From the NCBI GenBank assembly GCA_947499735.1, contig CANMPP010000001.1, forward strand, positions 744,001-808,000: a stretch of DNA of 64,000 nt. The letters run 5' to 3'. The notes under the pieces were generated by a model that did no database searches, was not told where the DNA came from, and worked only from the letters and a program-made list of their open reading frames with translations. The translations under genes were made by a program, and so were the position numbers. The stretch is from an uncultured Pelagimonas sp. Its GTDB lineage: Bacteria; Pseudomonadota; Alphaproteobacteria; Rhodobacterales; Rhodobacteraceae. This document shows positions 26,401 to 34,083 of the stretch, in pieces; the first letter of the stretch is position 1, and every line of letters starts with the position of its first letter.

Positions 26401-27419
26401 AGGCGCAATTGATCGATGCTGTACGCGTCGAATCTACGATTTACGACAGCGTTTCCTACGAATTGGGTGACACGCATGTAACCCCTGTTGTTCAACCTCA
26501 ATCGGTTGTCCCTGTTTTCATGGATTTGCCTCTTATCCCTGGAGCGCTGAGCGATATTGCCCCGCATTTGGCACTGACGGCTTCGCCATGGCCGGGACAG
26601 GTCGCAGCCTATAGCGCGCCGGAAGACACGGGATATGCATTGAACTCGGTACACACTGCGCGATCTGTCATTGGCATGACGCAAAATGCGCTGGGCGTTG
26701 GGTGCGCCGGTCGGTTTGATTATGGTCCGTATCTGGAAGTGACTTTGTTAAGCGGGGCGTTGGAAAGCGTTAGTGAAACGGCCCTGTTTGCAGGGGCCAA
26801 TCTGATGGCTATCGGCGATGGTAGTGCGGACAATTGGGAGATTTTTCAATTCCAAGATGCCACTTTGCTAGAGAATGGAAATTGGGCCTTGTCGACGCGT
26901 TTGCGTGGGCAAATGGGCACGGATGCAGTTCAATCCGCAGAGTGGCCAGCAGGATCTATGGTGGTGCTTTTGGACGGAAGTGCGGATCAAATCGATCTCA
27001 ACAGCGCATATCGTGCCTTAGAACAGCATTACCGCGTTGGACCGGCCAGTAAACCATATGATGATGCGCTGTATGTTTATGAAAGCCACGCGTTTTCAGG
27101 AAACGGATTGCGTCCTTACCGGCCCTGCCACTTGGCAGCGGCTGAGCAAGACGGTGATATTTCATTCAGTTGGGTGCGCCGAACCCGATTGAATGGCGAT
27201 GATTGGGAAACCTACGAAGTTCCATTGGGGGAAGACCGCGAAGCCTATTTGGTGCGCATCCTGAAAGATGATGCCACATTGCGGGAGGTCGAGGTAACTG
27301 AAGCCAATTGGACCTACAGCGCGGTGGATCAAGCCGAAGATGGGGCTGATGTCACGTTCGCGGTTGCCCAAATATCAGATCGGTTCGGTCCCGGACCTTT
27401 TGCAGAACTTGCCCTATAG
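23484..27419 (+). CDS. GTA baseplate megatron / host-binding protein with TIM-barrel domain (orfg15)
   Basis: A 1311-residue protein. A Gly/Ala-rich N-terminus (TAGAAIGGSIGGSVLGMSAA) leads to phage tail-hub-like beta domains. A glycosidase-like TIM barrel follows from about residue 400 to 790 with GGVHAFCIGSEMRSV and WFTEIGCAAVDKGTNQPNKF, and then tail-fibre type domains. In RcGTA this protein joins the baseplate to receptor-binding fibres. Whether the barrel hydrolyses glycans is not shown, although an acidic Glu (WFTEIG) is present. The ATG at 23484 overlaps the g14 stop by ATGA, preferred to the open frame back to 23415. Confidence 0.94.
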   Translation: MTTMVLSTAGAAIGGSIGGSVLGMSAASLGKLAGASLGYALDQRLLGAGSDPVQVGQMDRMSLSSSGEGTAVARLHGRMKLGGHVIWATQFDESVSSESTSGKAASSTSTVETYSYSVSLALALCDGQISGVHRVWADGLEIQLDDLSMDIYYGTEDQSPDPKMEAVEGAGAVPAYLGTAYVVISDLDLTPYGNRVPQFSFEVTRPAPEEIGVLPWAIQGVAVIPGTGEYSLATDKVYTRSYVQTGEGDTASLLFNEKAPKYLKNSNSSSGETDFVTSLGQLDADLPNCGAASLVVSWFGDDLRCGHCQIRPKVEVKDYESEEMPWRVCGVDRDSAELIPQIEDRPVYGGTPTDQSVIQAIAHMHGQGLDVLYYPFILMDQLTGNGLTDPWGGAEQAQLPWRGRITTSLAPDQTGTVDGTAAADAEVDAFFGTAQASDFSVSNGQVSYTGPDEWGMRRFILHQAALCQAAGGVHAFCIGSEMRSVTQIRGANGFPAVDHLIGLAAECRTILGADTKIGYAADWSEYFGYQPTDGSGDVYFHLDLLWADDNIDFVGIDNYMPLSDWRDGNTHLDADWGSIYALDYLTSNVAGGEGYDWYYASDEDRSNQIRSLITDGAYNEPWIYRYKDIANWWGNDHYERVGGVRQATPTDWQPQSKPIWFTEIGCAAVDKGTNQPNKFVDPKSSESSLPYFSNGARDELMQQAYLRAMYSYWGDETNNPISDIYAGAMVDMTQAYVWAWDARPYPWFPGLIDLWSDGDNYALGHWLNGRASGVALSEVVSEICINAGVTDYDVSQLHGFVRGYSVAQVTDARSALQPLMLAHGFDAIEREGVLVFRTRGITAATDVAETDFAISPDIDGDWEETRSSDAETVGRVRVGFIEADADYVAATEESILPGDDSPSVAETELNMVLTRGEAVTLAERWLAESRVAKDTVRLALPPSLSELGAGDVLNLQTETASYHVRIDSVETGEAQLIDAVRVESTIYDSVSYELGDTHVTPVVQPQSVVPVFMDLPLIPGALSDIAPHLALTASPWPGQVAAYSAPEDTGYALNSVHTARSVIGMTQNALGVGCAGRFDYGPYLEVTLLSGALESVSETALFAGANLMAIGDGSADNWEIFQFQDATLLENGNWALSTRLRGQMGTDAVQSAEWPAGSMVVLLDGSADQIDLNSAYRALEQHYRVGPASKPYDDALYVYESHAFSGNGLRPYRPCHLAAAEQDGDISFSWVRRTRLNGDDWETYEVPLGEDREAYLVRILKDDATLREVEVTEANWTYSAVDQAEDGADVTFAVAQISDRFGPGPFAELAL

Positions 27420-27428
27420 GAGTATCCC

Positions 27429-27731
27429 ATGAGACCTCTATGTTGGTCGGATCTGACAATTGCCGCACGGGCCCTAAAATGCGCGCCTTTAGGGGGGCGT
27501 TGGGTCAAGGCACGTAAACTGGTCCAACAAGCGGATGCGGCAGATCGATATCGAAAAAAGTTCCAAAAGAACCATCCCGCATGGGGGAATGGAACATTGA
27601 TGTCGGCGGCGCATGCACAATCGCTTGTGGACGAGCCCCGTTTGAACGATCCTGACTTTCAGGACTGCCTCTTTATGGTTGTTTCAGCCGTTCAAAGGCG
27701 TGTCCCAGGGCGTGGTGTCGCATCGTTCTAG
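27429..27731 (+). CDS. Small protein following the GTA cluster, unknown function
   Basis: A 100-residue basic protein that starts 9 bp after the g15 stop with GGAGTATCCC upstream, so it is probably the last gene of the GTA transcript. It begins with CWSDLTIAARALKCAP, then a KARKLVQQADAADRYRKKF helix and HPAWGNGTLMSAA. No catalytic motif is evident. Small genes of this kind sit after g15 in other Rhodobacterales, but I do not know a function. Confidence 0.75.
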   Translation: MRPLCWSDLTIAARALKCAPLGGRWVKARKLVQQADAADRYRKKFQKNHPAWGNGTLMSAAHAQSLVDEPRLNDPDFQDCLFMVVSAVQRRVPGRGVASF

Positions 27732-27820
27732 GGGGAATACATGTCCGACACTGACAGAGCGGAATAACAACACAATGCGTGATTGATATGCTCACAAATT
27801 TGCGTTTTTCCATTCGCCTC

Positions 27821-27863
27821 CTTATCTGTAGTATAGACCTATCGCCTTCGGGCGTCAGATAAG
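27821..27863 (+). promoter_or_regulatory. Nested inverted repeat in the cysE leader
   Basis: An outer perfect 8-bp repeat (CTTATCTG / CAGATAAG) encloses an inner CGCC-TTCG-GGCG hairpin, a UUCG tetraloop closed by a C-G pair, and 14 unpaired bases on the left side. It lies 20 bp before the cysE start codon. It could be a folded 5' leader, or the left arm could overlap the promoter, since TATAGA lies between the arms. Confidence 0.4.
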
Positions 27864-27883
27864 AAACTCCTAAGGAGCGCGTC

Positions 27884-28693
27884 ATGTCTTTGGAATATGC
27901 GCATGTGACTGCACTGGATCCGGTTTGGGCCCGCATCGTTGATGAGGCCAAACAAGCTGTCAAGGATGAGCCTCTTTTGGGCGGAATGATGCACGGTTCG
28001 ATCCTGCATTATCCGACGATTGAACAGGCTTTGGCCTATCGGATTGCGTCGAAACTGGCCAATCGGGATATGTCCGAACAGATCCTGCGTGAAATCTGCG
28101 ACGCGGCGTATCAGGCCGCGCCGGAATTGGCCGTTGCGGCACGTGCGGATATCACGGCGATCTATGATCGAGATGCGGCGTGCCACCGCTATTTGCAACC
28201 TTTGCTCTTTTTCAAAGGGTTCCAAGGCACGCAATGTCATAGGATCGCCAATCATCTATGGCATGAGGGGCGCAAAGATCTGGCCTATTTCTTGCAAACA
28301 CGTTGCTCAGAAGTGTTTGGCATGGATATTCACCCGGCCGCGACGATCGGTAAGGGGCTCATGATTGACCATGCCCATTCGATCGTCATTGGTGAAACGG
28401 CCGTCGTGGGCGACAATGTATCGATGCTGCATTCCGTAACACTGGGCGGAACGGGTAAAGAAGATGAGGATCGTCACCCGAAAATCGGAGATGGTGTTCT
28501 GATCGGTGCGGGGGCTAAGGTTCTGGGCAATATCCATATCGGCCATTGCTCTCGTGTGGCGGCGGGCTCTGTCGTGCTGAAAGAAGTTCCACCTTGCACC
28601 ACCGTTGCGGGCGTCCCGGCGAAGGTTGTGGGTGAGGCCGGGTGTGATCAACCCTCTGTGTCGATGGACCAAATCACCGGTTGCGGCAAGTAA
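27884..28693 (+). CDS. cysE: Serine O-acetyltransferase
   Basis: A 269-residue left-handed beta-helix enzyme that makes O-acetylserine, the first step of cysteine synthesis. The N-terminal helical domain (about residues 1-140) and the hexapeptide domain are both complete. The active-site region GIDIHP-type segment is FGMDIHPAATIGKGLMIDHA, and HSIVIGETAVVGDNV and GAGAKVLGNIHIGHCSRVAAG follow. The C-terminus ends in DQITGCGK instead of the usual Ile-ending tail that inserts into CysK, which is worth noting for complex formation. TAAGGAG precedes the ATG. Confidence 0.95.
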   Translation: MSLEYAHVTALDPVWARIVDEAKQAVKDEPLLGGMMHGSILHYPTIEQALAYRIASKLANRDMSEQILREICDAAYQAAPELAVAARADITAIYDRDAACHRYLQPLLFFKGFQGTQCHRIANHLWHEGRKDLAYFLQTRCSEVFGMDIHPAATIGKGLMIDHAHSIVIGETAVVGDNVSMLHSVTLGGTGKEDEDRHPKIGDGVLIGAGAKVLGNIHIGHCSRVAAGSVVLKEVPPCTTVAGVPAKVVGEAGCDQPSVSMDQITGCGK

Positions 28694-28716
28694 CGCGGCA
28701 TATGTTCTGACAGGAT

Positions 28717-28759
28717 CTAAGATCATGCGCATTCCCAATAGGGATGCGCATGATCTTAG
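28717..28759. terminator. Long hairpin between convergent cysE and FtsB-like genes
   Basis: A 16-bp perfect stem (CTAAGATCATGCGCAT / ATGCGCATGATCTTAG) continues past a one-base bulge with CCC/GGG around an AATA loop. It sits 24 bp after the cysE stop and overlaps the stop codon of the convergent gene. No T tract follows, so it may work as a stable 3' end or as a bidirectional terminator. Confidence 0.7.
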
Positions 28760-29055
28760 TTCACGACAACTTCATCTGCGCGCACGAGGCCAAGAATGTC
28801 GCGGGCTTGTTGGTCCAAAAGGTCCAGATCAATAAAATCATCTGACATGCGGTGGGTCAAATTTTCCATGCGCGCCACTTTTTGGCGCAGGGCGTCGCGT
28901 TCTTTGGTCAGTGTGTCAGCTTCAACCATAATCTCAGCGCGTCGAAACAGGCCAAAATCCCCTTGAACAGCTGCAAAGGTAAAATAGGCTGCCAAAGCGA
29001 AAGCAATGGTGAAATAAATCAACGACCCAAAGCCGTATTTGGAAGATGTATTCAT
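28756..29055 (-). CDS. FtsB/DivIC-like septum formation initiator protein
   Basis: A 99-residue protein with one transmembrane helix (about residues 11-29), then a coiled coil (EADTLTKERDALRQKVARME) and a short C-terminal segment LDLLDQQARDILGLVRADE typical of the family. FtsB-type proteins bridge early and late division proteins in the periplasm. It is alone on this strand. In many relatives the gene sits beside eno or pdhA, which is not seen here. Confidence 0.85.
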   Translation of the reverse strand: MNTSSKYGFGSLIYFTIAFALAAYFTFAAVQGDFGLFRRAEIMVEADTLTKERDALRQKVARMENLTHRMSDDFIDLDLLDQQARDILGLVRADEVVVN

Positions 29056-29412
29056 ACTACCGATGCGCCTGCTACACGGCCTGATTGTTCAGGCAAATTT
29101 ACGAACTGCTCACAAGTGTCTCTTTGCGGACACTGATAGCTGTATTTCATGCTGTTATGGTTAAGAAAAGGTGTTTCGAATCACCTATCCGAGTTTGATT
29201 CGTTTTGTGATATTTTGGCACGGCATAAAAGGTTTTTTAACGATGATTTCAGGAAATCAACATGTCTTAATGGCCACAGCGGCCCTGTTAACAAGTTGAC
29301 AGGGCTTGGCGCAGTAGAAACCACAAGCTAGGTCTGAAAAGGCAAGGCGGAACTGCGCTTGCGTTATGGCACAGAACCGTTTTGCCGCTGTTTGCGTGAA
29401 AGGTGGTGTGTG
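29056..29412. other. Intergenic region between the FtsB-like and ClC genes
   Basis: About 357 bp without a credible gene. It should carry the promoters of both divergent genes. It contains an 18-bp near-palindrome at 29169-29186 (listed separately). I saw no tRNA or other RNA gene. Confidence 0.5.
29169..29186. promoter_or_regulatory. 18-bp near-perfect palindrome, candidate operator
   Basis: AGGTGTTTCGAATCACCT is symmetric at 16 of 18 positions around TTCGAA. Dyads of this size often bind dimeric regulators. No family consensus could be matched. Confidence 0.35.
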
Positions 29413-31107
29413 GTGTCAGATAGGTTGGGGCAAATTGGTGGCTTGGAACAGGATGGTGACGCTTTGCTGAAAACATCATTACTGTTGTCCAAAATTACAA
29501 AAATTCCTTTTTTTAGTATCGCCCAGATCCAATTTTGGTTTTTGGCAATGGGTGTTGGCGCGGCGGCGGGGTTTGCCGCTATTTTATTTCGCGCCGCGAT
29601 CATGTGGTTGCAGGGATGGCTTTATGGAACAGAGCACACACATCTTTTGCACAGCCATGCGCGGGACTTGCATTGGCTGATTATCTTACTGATCCCCACT
29701 TTGGGCGGTGCGGTCGTTGGCGTCATCATACAGCGATATATTCCTAATTTACGTGTGGCATCCGTTTCGGATGTGATTGAAGGTGCCGCGCTGAATGACG
29801 GGCGGGTGAAAAGCAAAGGGGGCTGGGCGTCGACGCTATGTTCCTGGATCACTTTGTCCACTGGCGGATCATCAGGTCGTGAAGGGCCGGTTGTGCATTT
29901 GGCCGGTATGATTTCCAGCTTTGTTGCGGATAAATTGAAGGTCGATGGTATAACGGGCCGCGATTTGTTGGGCTGTGCGGTGGCGGCAGCAGTATCTGCC
30001 AGCTTTAATGCGCCTATTGCGGGTGCGCTTTTTGCGCTGGAAGTCGTGTTGCGTCATTTCGCAATTCACGCTTTTGCGCCGATCGTAATCGCGGCAGCAG
30101 CTGGCACTGTGATCAACCGGCTGGTGTTTGGTGATGTCACTGAATTCAGTCTACCAGGCACAACCGTGGTTGAATTCTACCTTGAACTGCCTGCCTTCCT
30201 GATCCTTGGACTGGTTTGTGGTACTGTGGCCTTTGTTTTGATGCGCTCGGTGTTCCTTGTGGATGATGTGCAGACTAAATTGGCGGCGCGTTACAATATT
30301 CCGCTGTGGATGCGTCCGTGTTTTGCGGGGTTCTTGTTGGGTTTGATTGCCACGCAATTTCCCCACATCATCGGGGTTGGCTATGAAACGATTGCGCGGT
30401 CACTGACCGGCTCTGTGGGCCTGTTCGAAGCCATTTTGTTTGCAATGATCAAAGTGTTGGCAGTGTCTTTGACCCTAGGCGGTCGTTTGGGCGGCGGCAT
30501 CTTTTCGCCCTCGCTGATGGTTGGGGGATTGACCGGGATGGCCTTTGGTTTGATTGCCACCGGCCTGTTTCCTGAAGTGTCCGGGGCATCAACGCTTTAC
30601 GCTTTGGCGGGCATGGGCGCGGTTTCAGCGGCCGTTTTGGGTGCGCCAATTTCGACAACCTTGATTGTGTTCGAACTGACCGGTGACTGGCAGACGGGGC
30701 TTGCGGTGATGATCACTGTGTCCACGTCCACGGCTTTGGCATCCCGTCTGGTTGATCGCAGCTTCTTCCTAACGCAATTGGAGCGCCGGAACGTGCACCT
30801 GGCGGATGGGCCACAGGCCTATTTGCTAACGATGTTTGGCGTGACAGGTGTGATGCGCAAACCGGGAGAAGAGGGTTTCGATGAAGCCGCATGTTTGGGC
30901 ATGGTCGAGCAAGGGATCTTCCTTAGCGCACAATCCACGCTGGAAGTGGCGATGCCGCTGTTTGAAAAATCTCGGGCTTCGTTTGTGCCGGTCGTCGAAA
31001 TGGATGACAAAGGACGGCCTGTTCTACAGGGGGCACTGTTCCACTTGGACGCGCTGAAAGCGTATAATCGCGCGCTTGAGGCGACGGCTGCGGAAGAGCA
31101 CCGTTAA
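29413..31107 (+). CDS. ClC family chloride channel / transporter with C-terminal CBS-like region
   Basis: A 564-residue membrane protein. The ClC selectivity motifs are present: GSSGREGPVV near residue 150 and GGRLGGGIFSPSLMVGG near residue 355. The residue after the third motif region and the later ITTTL-like helix follow the family pattern. A soluble C-terminal part of about 100 residues (FVPVVEMDDKGRPVLQGAL) resembles a CBS half. GSSGREGP has Glu at the gating position. Start: GTG 29413 has AGGTGG six bases upstream, and ATG 29359 is possible but has no clear site. The stop overlaps the convergent LysR gene by 4 bp. Confidence 0.88.
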   Translation: MSDRLGQIGGLEQDGDALLKTSLLLSKITKIPFFSIAQIQFWFLAMGVGAAAGFAAILFRAAIMWLQGWLYGTEHTHLLHSHARDLHWLIILLIPTLGGAVVGVIIQRYIPNLRVASVSDVIEGAALNDGRVKSKGGWASTLCSWITLSTGGSSGREGPVVHLAGMISSFVADKLKVDGITGRDLLGCAVAAAVSASFNAPIAGALFALEVVLRHFAIHAFAPIVIAAAAGTVINRLVFGDVTEFSLPGTTVVEFYLELPAFLILGLVCGTVAFVLMRSVFLVDDVQTKLAARYNIPLWMRPCFAGFLLGLIATQFPHIIGVGYETIARSLTGSVGLFEAILFAMIKVLAVSLTLGGRLGGGIFSPSLMVGGLTGMAFGLIATGLFPEVSGASTLYALAGMGAVSAAVLGAPISTTLIVFELTGDWQTGLAVMITVSTSTALASRLVDRSFFLTQLERRNVHLADGPQAYLLTMFGVTGVMRKPGEEGFDEAACLGMVEQGIFLSAQSTLEVAMPLFEKSRASFVPVVEMDDKGRPVLQGALFHLDALKAYNRALEATAAEEHR

Positions 31108-32003
31108 GGCGTTTTACGCTGAACAATACCTGTTTCTTCAGGCACAACTTGGCTGGAGACTTCGGTCTGAATCCAATCTCGAAACGCCGCTGCCGGGGCT
31201 GTAAATCCCCCCGGTGGCGGTGTAATCCAATAAGAGGCAGGCGCCGGTATAGAATAGGCAAAAGGGCGTACCAAACGACCCGCGCGTAGGGCGCCTTCTG
31301 CACTGACGGCATCGCCTAGACAAAGGCCTAGACCGGCTTCAGCGGCGGCATACATGGCCAAAAGCTCTGTGAATAGAATGCCTTGATTGTCCAACGTGAT
31401 GTGGACCCCTTGATCGCCCAACCAACCCTTCCAATCCGTTTGGTCGTTGAGATGCAATAGCTTATCTGGCGTGATGTGATCCAAAGTGGTCATACCCAAA
31501 CGGTGTAAGAAATCCGGGCTGCACAGCGGAAAAAAGCGCACATCAAAAAAGGGCAAGGACCCCGGTTGGGGCATATCCGTATACATGATACCGATATCGA
31601 AATGCTCGATGACCTCACCCGCGGTTGCGCTGCGCAGTTTTAGGGAGATGGCAGGGTAGCGGTTTAGGAAATCTGACAGGCGTGGTGCCAACCAGGTTGC
31701 CGCAAACCCGGATGTGACGACAATCTCCAATGGGCCTTTCGCGTGATCCATGTCGGTATGCGCTTCACGAAGTGACGCCAATCCAGGGCGTATCGCGGCC
31801 ACATAGCGGCGGGCTTCTCCGGTTAGGGTTATGCCACGCCCTTTGGGTTCTACTATTCGAAAGCCCAACAGGTTTTCCAACGCCCGTAATTTATGGCTGA
31901 CCGCGCTTTGCGACAGGTTCACCTCGGATGCAGTCGCGCGCACAGAACCGGTGCGAGCCAATGTGTCTAGAACGATGAGGGTCGATAAGGAGGGCATATT
32001 CAT
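31104..32003 (-). CDS. LysR family transcriptional regulator
   Basis: A 299-residue LysR regulator. The winged helix-turn-helix occupies residues 1-65 (LDTLARTGSVRATASEVNLS QSAVSHKLRALE is the recognition region). The effector-binding domain follows, with the GcvA-like pattern FGIMYTD-type sequence (DIGIMYTDMPQPGSLPF). It faces the desaturase gene across 97 bp, where an inverted repeat lies, so it probably controls that gene and itself. The effector is unknown. Confidence 0.9.
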   Translation of the reverse strand: MNMPSLSTLIVLDTLARTGSVRATASEVNLSQSAVSHKLRALENLLGFRIVEPKGRGITLTGEARRYVAAIRPGLASLREAHTDMDHAKGPLEIVVTSGFAATWLAPRLSDFLNRYPAISLKLRSATAGEVIEHFDIGIMYTDMPQPGSLPFFDVRFFPLCSPDFLHRLGMTTLDHITPDKLLHLNDQTDWKGWLGDQGVHITLDNQGILFTELLAMYAAAEAGLGLCLGDAVSAEGALRAGRLVRPFAYSIPAPASYWITPPPGGFTAPAAAFRDWIQTEVSSQVVPEETGIVQRKTP

Positions 32004-32017
32004 GCATGTATTTCAGC

Positions 32018-32039
32018 ATTGATGCGAAAAAACATCAAT
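32018..32039. promoter_or_regulatory. Candidate LysR operator between the regulator and the desaturase
   Basis: A perfect 7-bp inverted repeat ATTGATG-N8-CATCAAT, containing a T-N11-A core of the LysR type (T-GATGCGAAAAAAC-A arrangement), lies 15 bp upstream of the LysR start and 61 bp upstream of the desaturase start. Position and symmetry both suit a LysR-regulated divergent promoter. Confidence 0.55.
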
Positions 32040-32100
32040 AGACCTGTGGAAAATGAAAGGGTAGCGGTGGTTCTGTCCAGCGTATTTGCCAGAGGAACCA

Positions 32101-33087
32101 ATGATGGATGAAAGTTTTTCGCGCCGCAAACTCCTAGATCCTTCGGAATTAAAGGCGTTGAACGCCCGGTCCGATTTGCGAGGATGGTTGCAGATGGCCA
32201 GCCATTTAGGGGCCATTCTTTTATGCGTTGTTTTGCATGCGTTTGCTATGGGAACGGCATGGGTCTGGCTGACCGGTTTTTGTCTTGGGGTGTTGTTGAA
32301 TTTTCTCTACGCCGCACAGCATGAACTGTCCCATGGAACTGTCTTTGCCACAAAACGCACGAACGAGGTCTTTGGGCGTTTGATTGGGTTCACTATGATC
32401 TTTCCCCGCGACTTTGACCAAGTCATGCATTTTGCCCATCACAAATGGACGCAAGATTGGGAACGGGACGGCGAATTGGTGCGTGAACCCTATACGCTAA
32501 CGACATATCTTTTATGGCTAAGTGGTATAACCTATTGGCGTAATAGATTTTTTGGTGTGTTTCGCCGCGCGCGCGGCATCATTGTGGAACCCTATATTCG
32601 CGCTGATGAAGAGGCCAAAGTGATCCTGGAAAGCCGCATCCATATGGGCCTGTATCTTGCGATCCTAGTCCTGTCGCTTGCGGCCAATAGCTGGGTCTGG
32701 CTGACCTTTTGGATCCTACCCATGATCCTGACCAAGCCCGTGCATCAATTGCAAAACACGATTGAACATCTGGGCCTTAGCCATGAGGACAACATTTTAG
32801 AAAACACCCGCAGCACCCGCACCAATGCGCTGATACGGTGGCTGTGTTGGCAAATGCCCTATCACACGGCGCATCACACCTTTCCCTCTGTCCCGTTTTG
32901 GAAGCTCAAACAGCTAAACGACAAGATCGAAACCAAAATCGGAGGTGAGGTCTGGCGGATGGGCTGGATTGAATTCCAAATTGAAGTGATCAAAAAACTG
33001 TCTCAAAAAGACGAGGGTCAATATCCGATGAACGAGGTCTGGGTGGTCCCGGTCAATGGTCGTCAAATCCGGGTCGAGGCAGAATGA
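32101..33087 (+). CDS. Membrane-bound fatty acid desaturase family di-iron protein
   Basis: A 328-residue membrane protein with about four hydrophobic segments and the three histidine boxes of the family: HELSH near residue 74, HFAHH near residue 114 and HTAHH near residue 260, plus a further His in NTIEHLGL. These ligate the two irons in desaturases and related alkane or hydroxylating monooxygenases. The substrate is open. The start is taken as ATG 32101 (AGAGGA just upstream), with ATG 32104 as an alternative. It is translationally coupled by ATGA to the TIM-barrel gene and faces a LysR gene. Confidence 0.85.
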   Translation: MMDESFSRRKLLDPSELKALNARSDLRGWLQMASHLGAILLCVVLHAFAMGTAWVWLTGFCLGVLLNFLYAAQHELSHGTVFATKRTNEVFGRLIGFTMIFPRDFDQVMHFAHHKWTQDWERDGELVREPYTLTTYLLWLSGITYWRNRFFGVFRRARGIIVEPYIRADEEAKVILESRIHMGLYLAILVLSLAANSWVWLTFWILPMILTKPVHQLQNTIEHLGLSHEDNILENTRSTRTNALIRWLCWQMPYHTAHHTFPSVPFWKLKQLNDKIETKIGGEVWRMGWIEFQIEVIKKLSQKDEGQYPMNEVWVVPVNGRQIRVEAE

Positions 33088-33920
33088 CACAGAAACTGGA
33101 TATCTACACGTCCCTTTGGGCGATGCAGCCCCATGATCAATCGGGCGTGAAACTGCCCTATGAGCAAGTGGCCGAAATGGTCGCGGATGCCGGTTACGCT
33201 GGTATGGCGCTGGATTTCGGGGCGACTTCGGTGGCGGATGTTCAGCGTATCCAGCCCATGATGGCGCGGGCCGGGCTAACGCCATTTCTTGTCGATTTCC
33301 CCAAAACGATAGAGGGTTTGCGCCCCACGCTGCAGATGGCCAAGGATTTTGGTGCGCCGTTTGTGGTTGTCATCGGTCAGGTCATGCCGCTGTCAGTCGA
33401 GGGTATGATCCCTGTGATCCGAAAATGGATCGAGATGAGCGAAGAAGAAGGCATGCCTATCCTGTTTGAAACCCATCGCGATTGCATCACGAATGATTTG
33501 TTTTCGACGCTGTGCCTGTTGGATGCTGTTCCCGAAATGCGCCTATGTGCAGATCTATCCCATTATGTGGTTGGGCGCGAAATGGCCTGTCCTTTACGCC
33601 CGCGTGATCGTGATCATATGAACCGTATTTTGGCGCGATCTGACAGCTTTCAGGGCAGGGTTGCCAGCAGATCGCAGGTTCAGCTGCCCCTTGATTTTCC
33701 GCAGAACCAGAAATGGGTCGATATGTTTAAAACATGGTGGCGGCAAGGGTTCGAAGGGTGGCGTGCCCGCAATAGCGATGGCACATGCATTTTTCTATGC
33801 GAATTGGGCCCGCCGGATTACGCCATGACCGGTCCAGATGGGCAGGAAATGTCGAACCGTTGGGACGAAGCCCTGCAGATCAAGTCTTGGGTCGAAGATA
33901 TCTGGGCCGATCTTTCCTAA
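33084..33920 (+). CDS. Sugar phosphate isomerase/epimerase-like TIM-barrel protein
   Basis: A 278-residue TIM-barrel protein of the AP endonuclease 2 / xylose isomerase-like superfamily. The visible pattern includes LPYEQVAEMVADAGYAGMAL at the first strand-helix, PILFETHRDCITND with the Glu-x-His pair expected to bind metal, and RLCADLSHYVVGRE. The Asp and His in the latter are also candidate ligands. It starts four bases inside the desaturase gene (ATGA), so the two are translated together. The substrate is unknown. Confidence 0.8.
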   Translation: MTQKLDIYTSLWAMQPHDQSGVKLPYEQVAEMVADAGYAGMALDFGATSVADVQRIQPMMARAGLTPFLVDFPKTIEGLRPTLQMAKDFGAPFVVVIGQVMPLSVEGMIPVIRKWIEMSEEEGMPILFETHRDCITNDLFSTLCLLDAVPEMRLCADLSHYVVGREMACPLRPRDRDHMNRILARSDSFQGRVASRSQVQLPLDFPQNQKWVDMFKTWWRQGFEGWRARNSDGTCIFLCELGPPDYAMTGPDGQEMSNRWDEALQIKSWVEDIWADLS

Positions 33921-34083
33921 GACACCGATGTCAGTCCTGCGCTTCGGTGTGATGCGGGATTGGTCATTTGCATTTTTACTGTTGGGCAATACCCGCCTTT
34001 CCCTTCCGGCGCGTCAGCGGATGCTGTTAGGGTTTCCCTGATGTCTGTCACTCAGACAAACGGAATAAAGTCACGGGTATCCT

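Noticed and set aside
29174-29181. TTCGAAT in the FtsB-ClC gap as a possible tRNA T-arm
   Set aside because: The loop has eight bases when the stem pairs, and no other tRNA arm is present. It is better explained as a palindrome.
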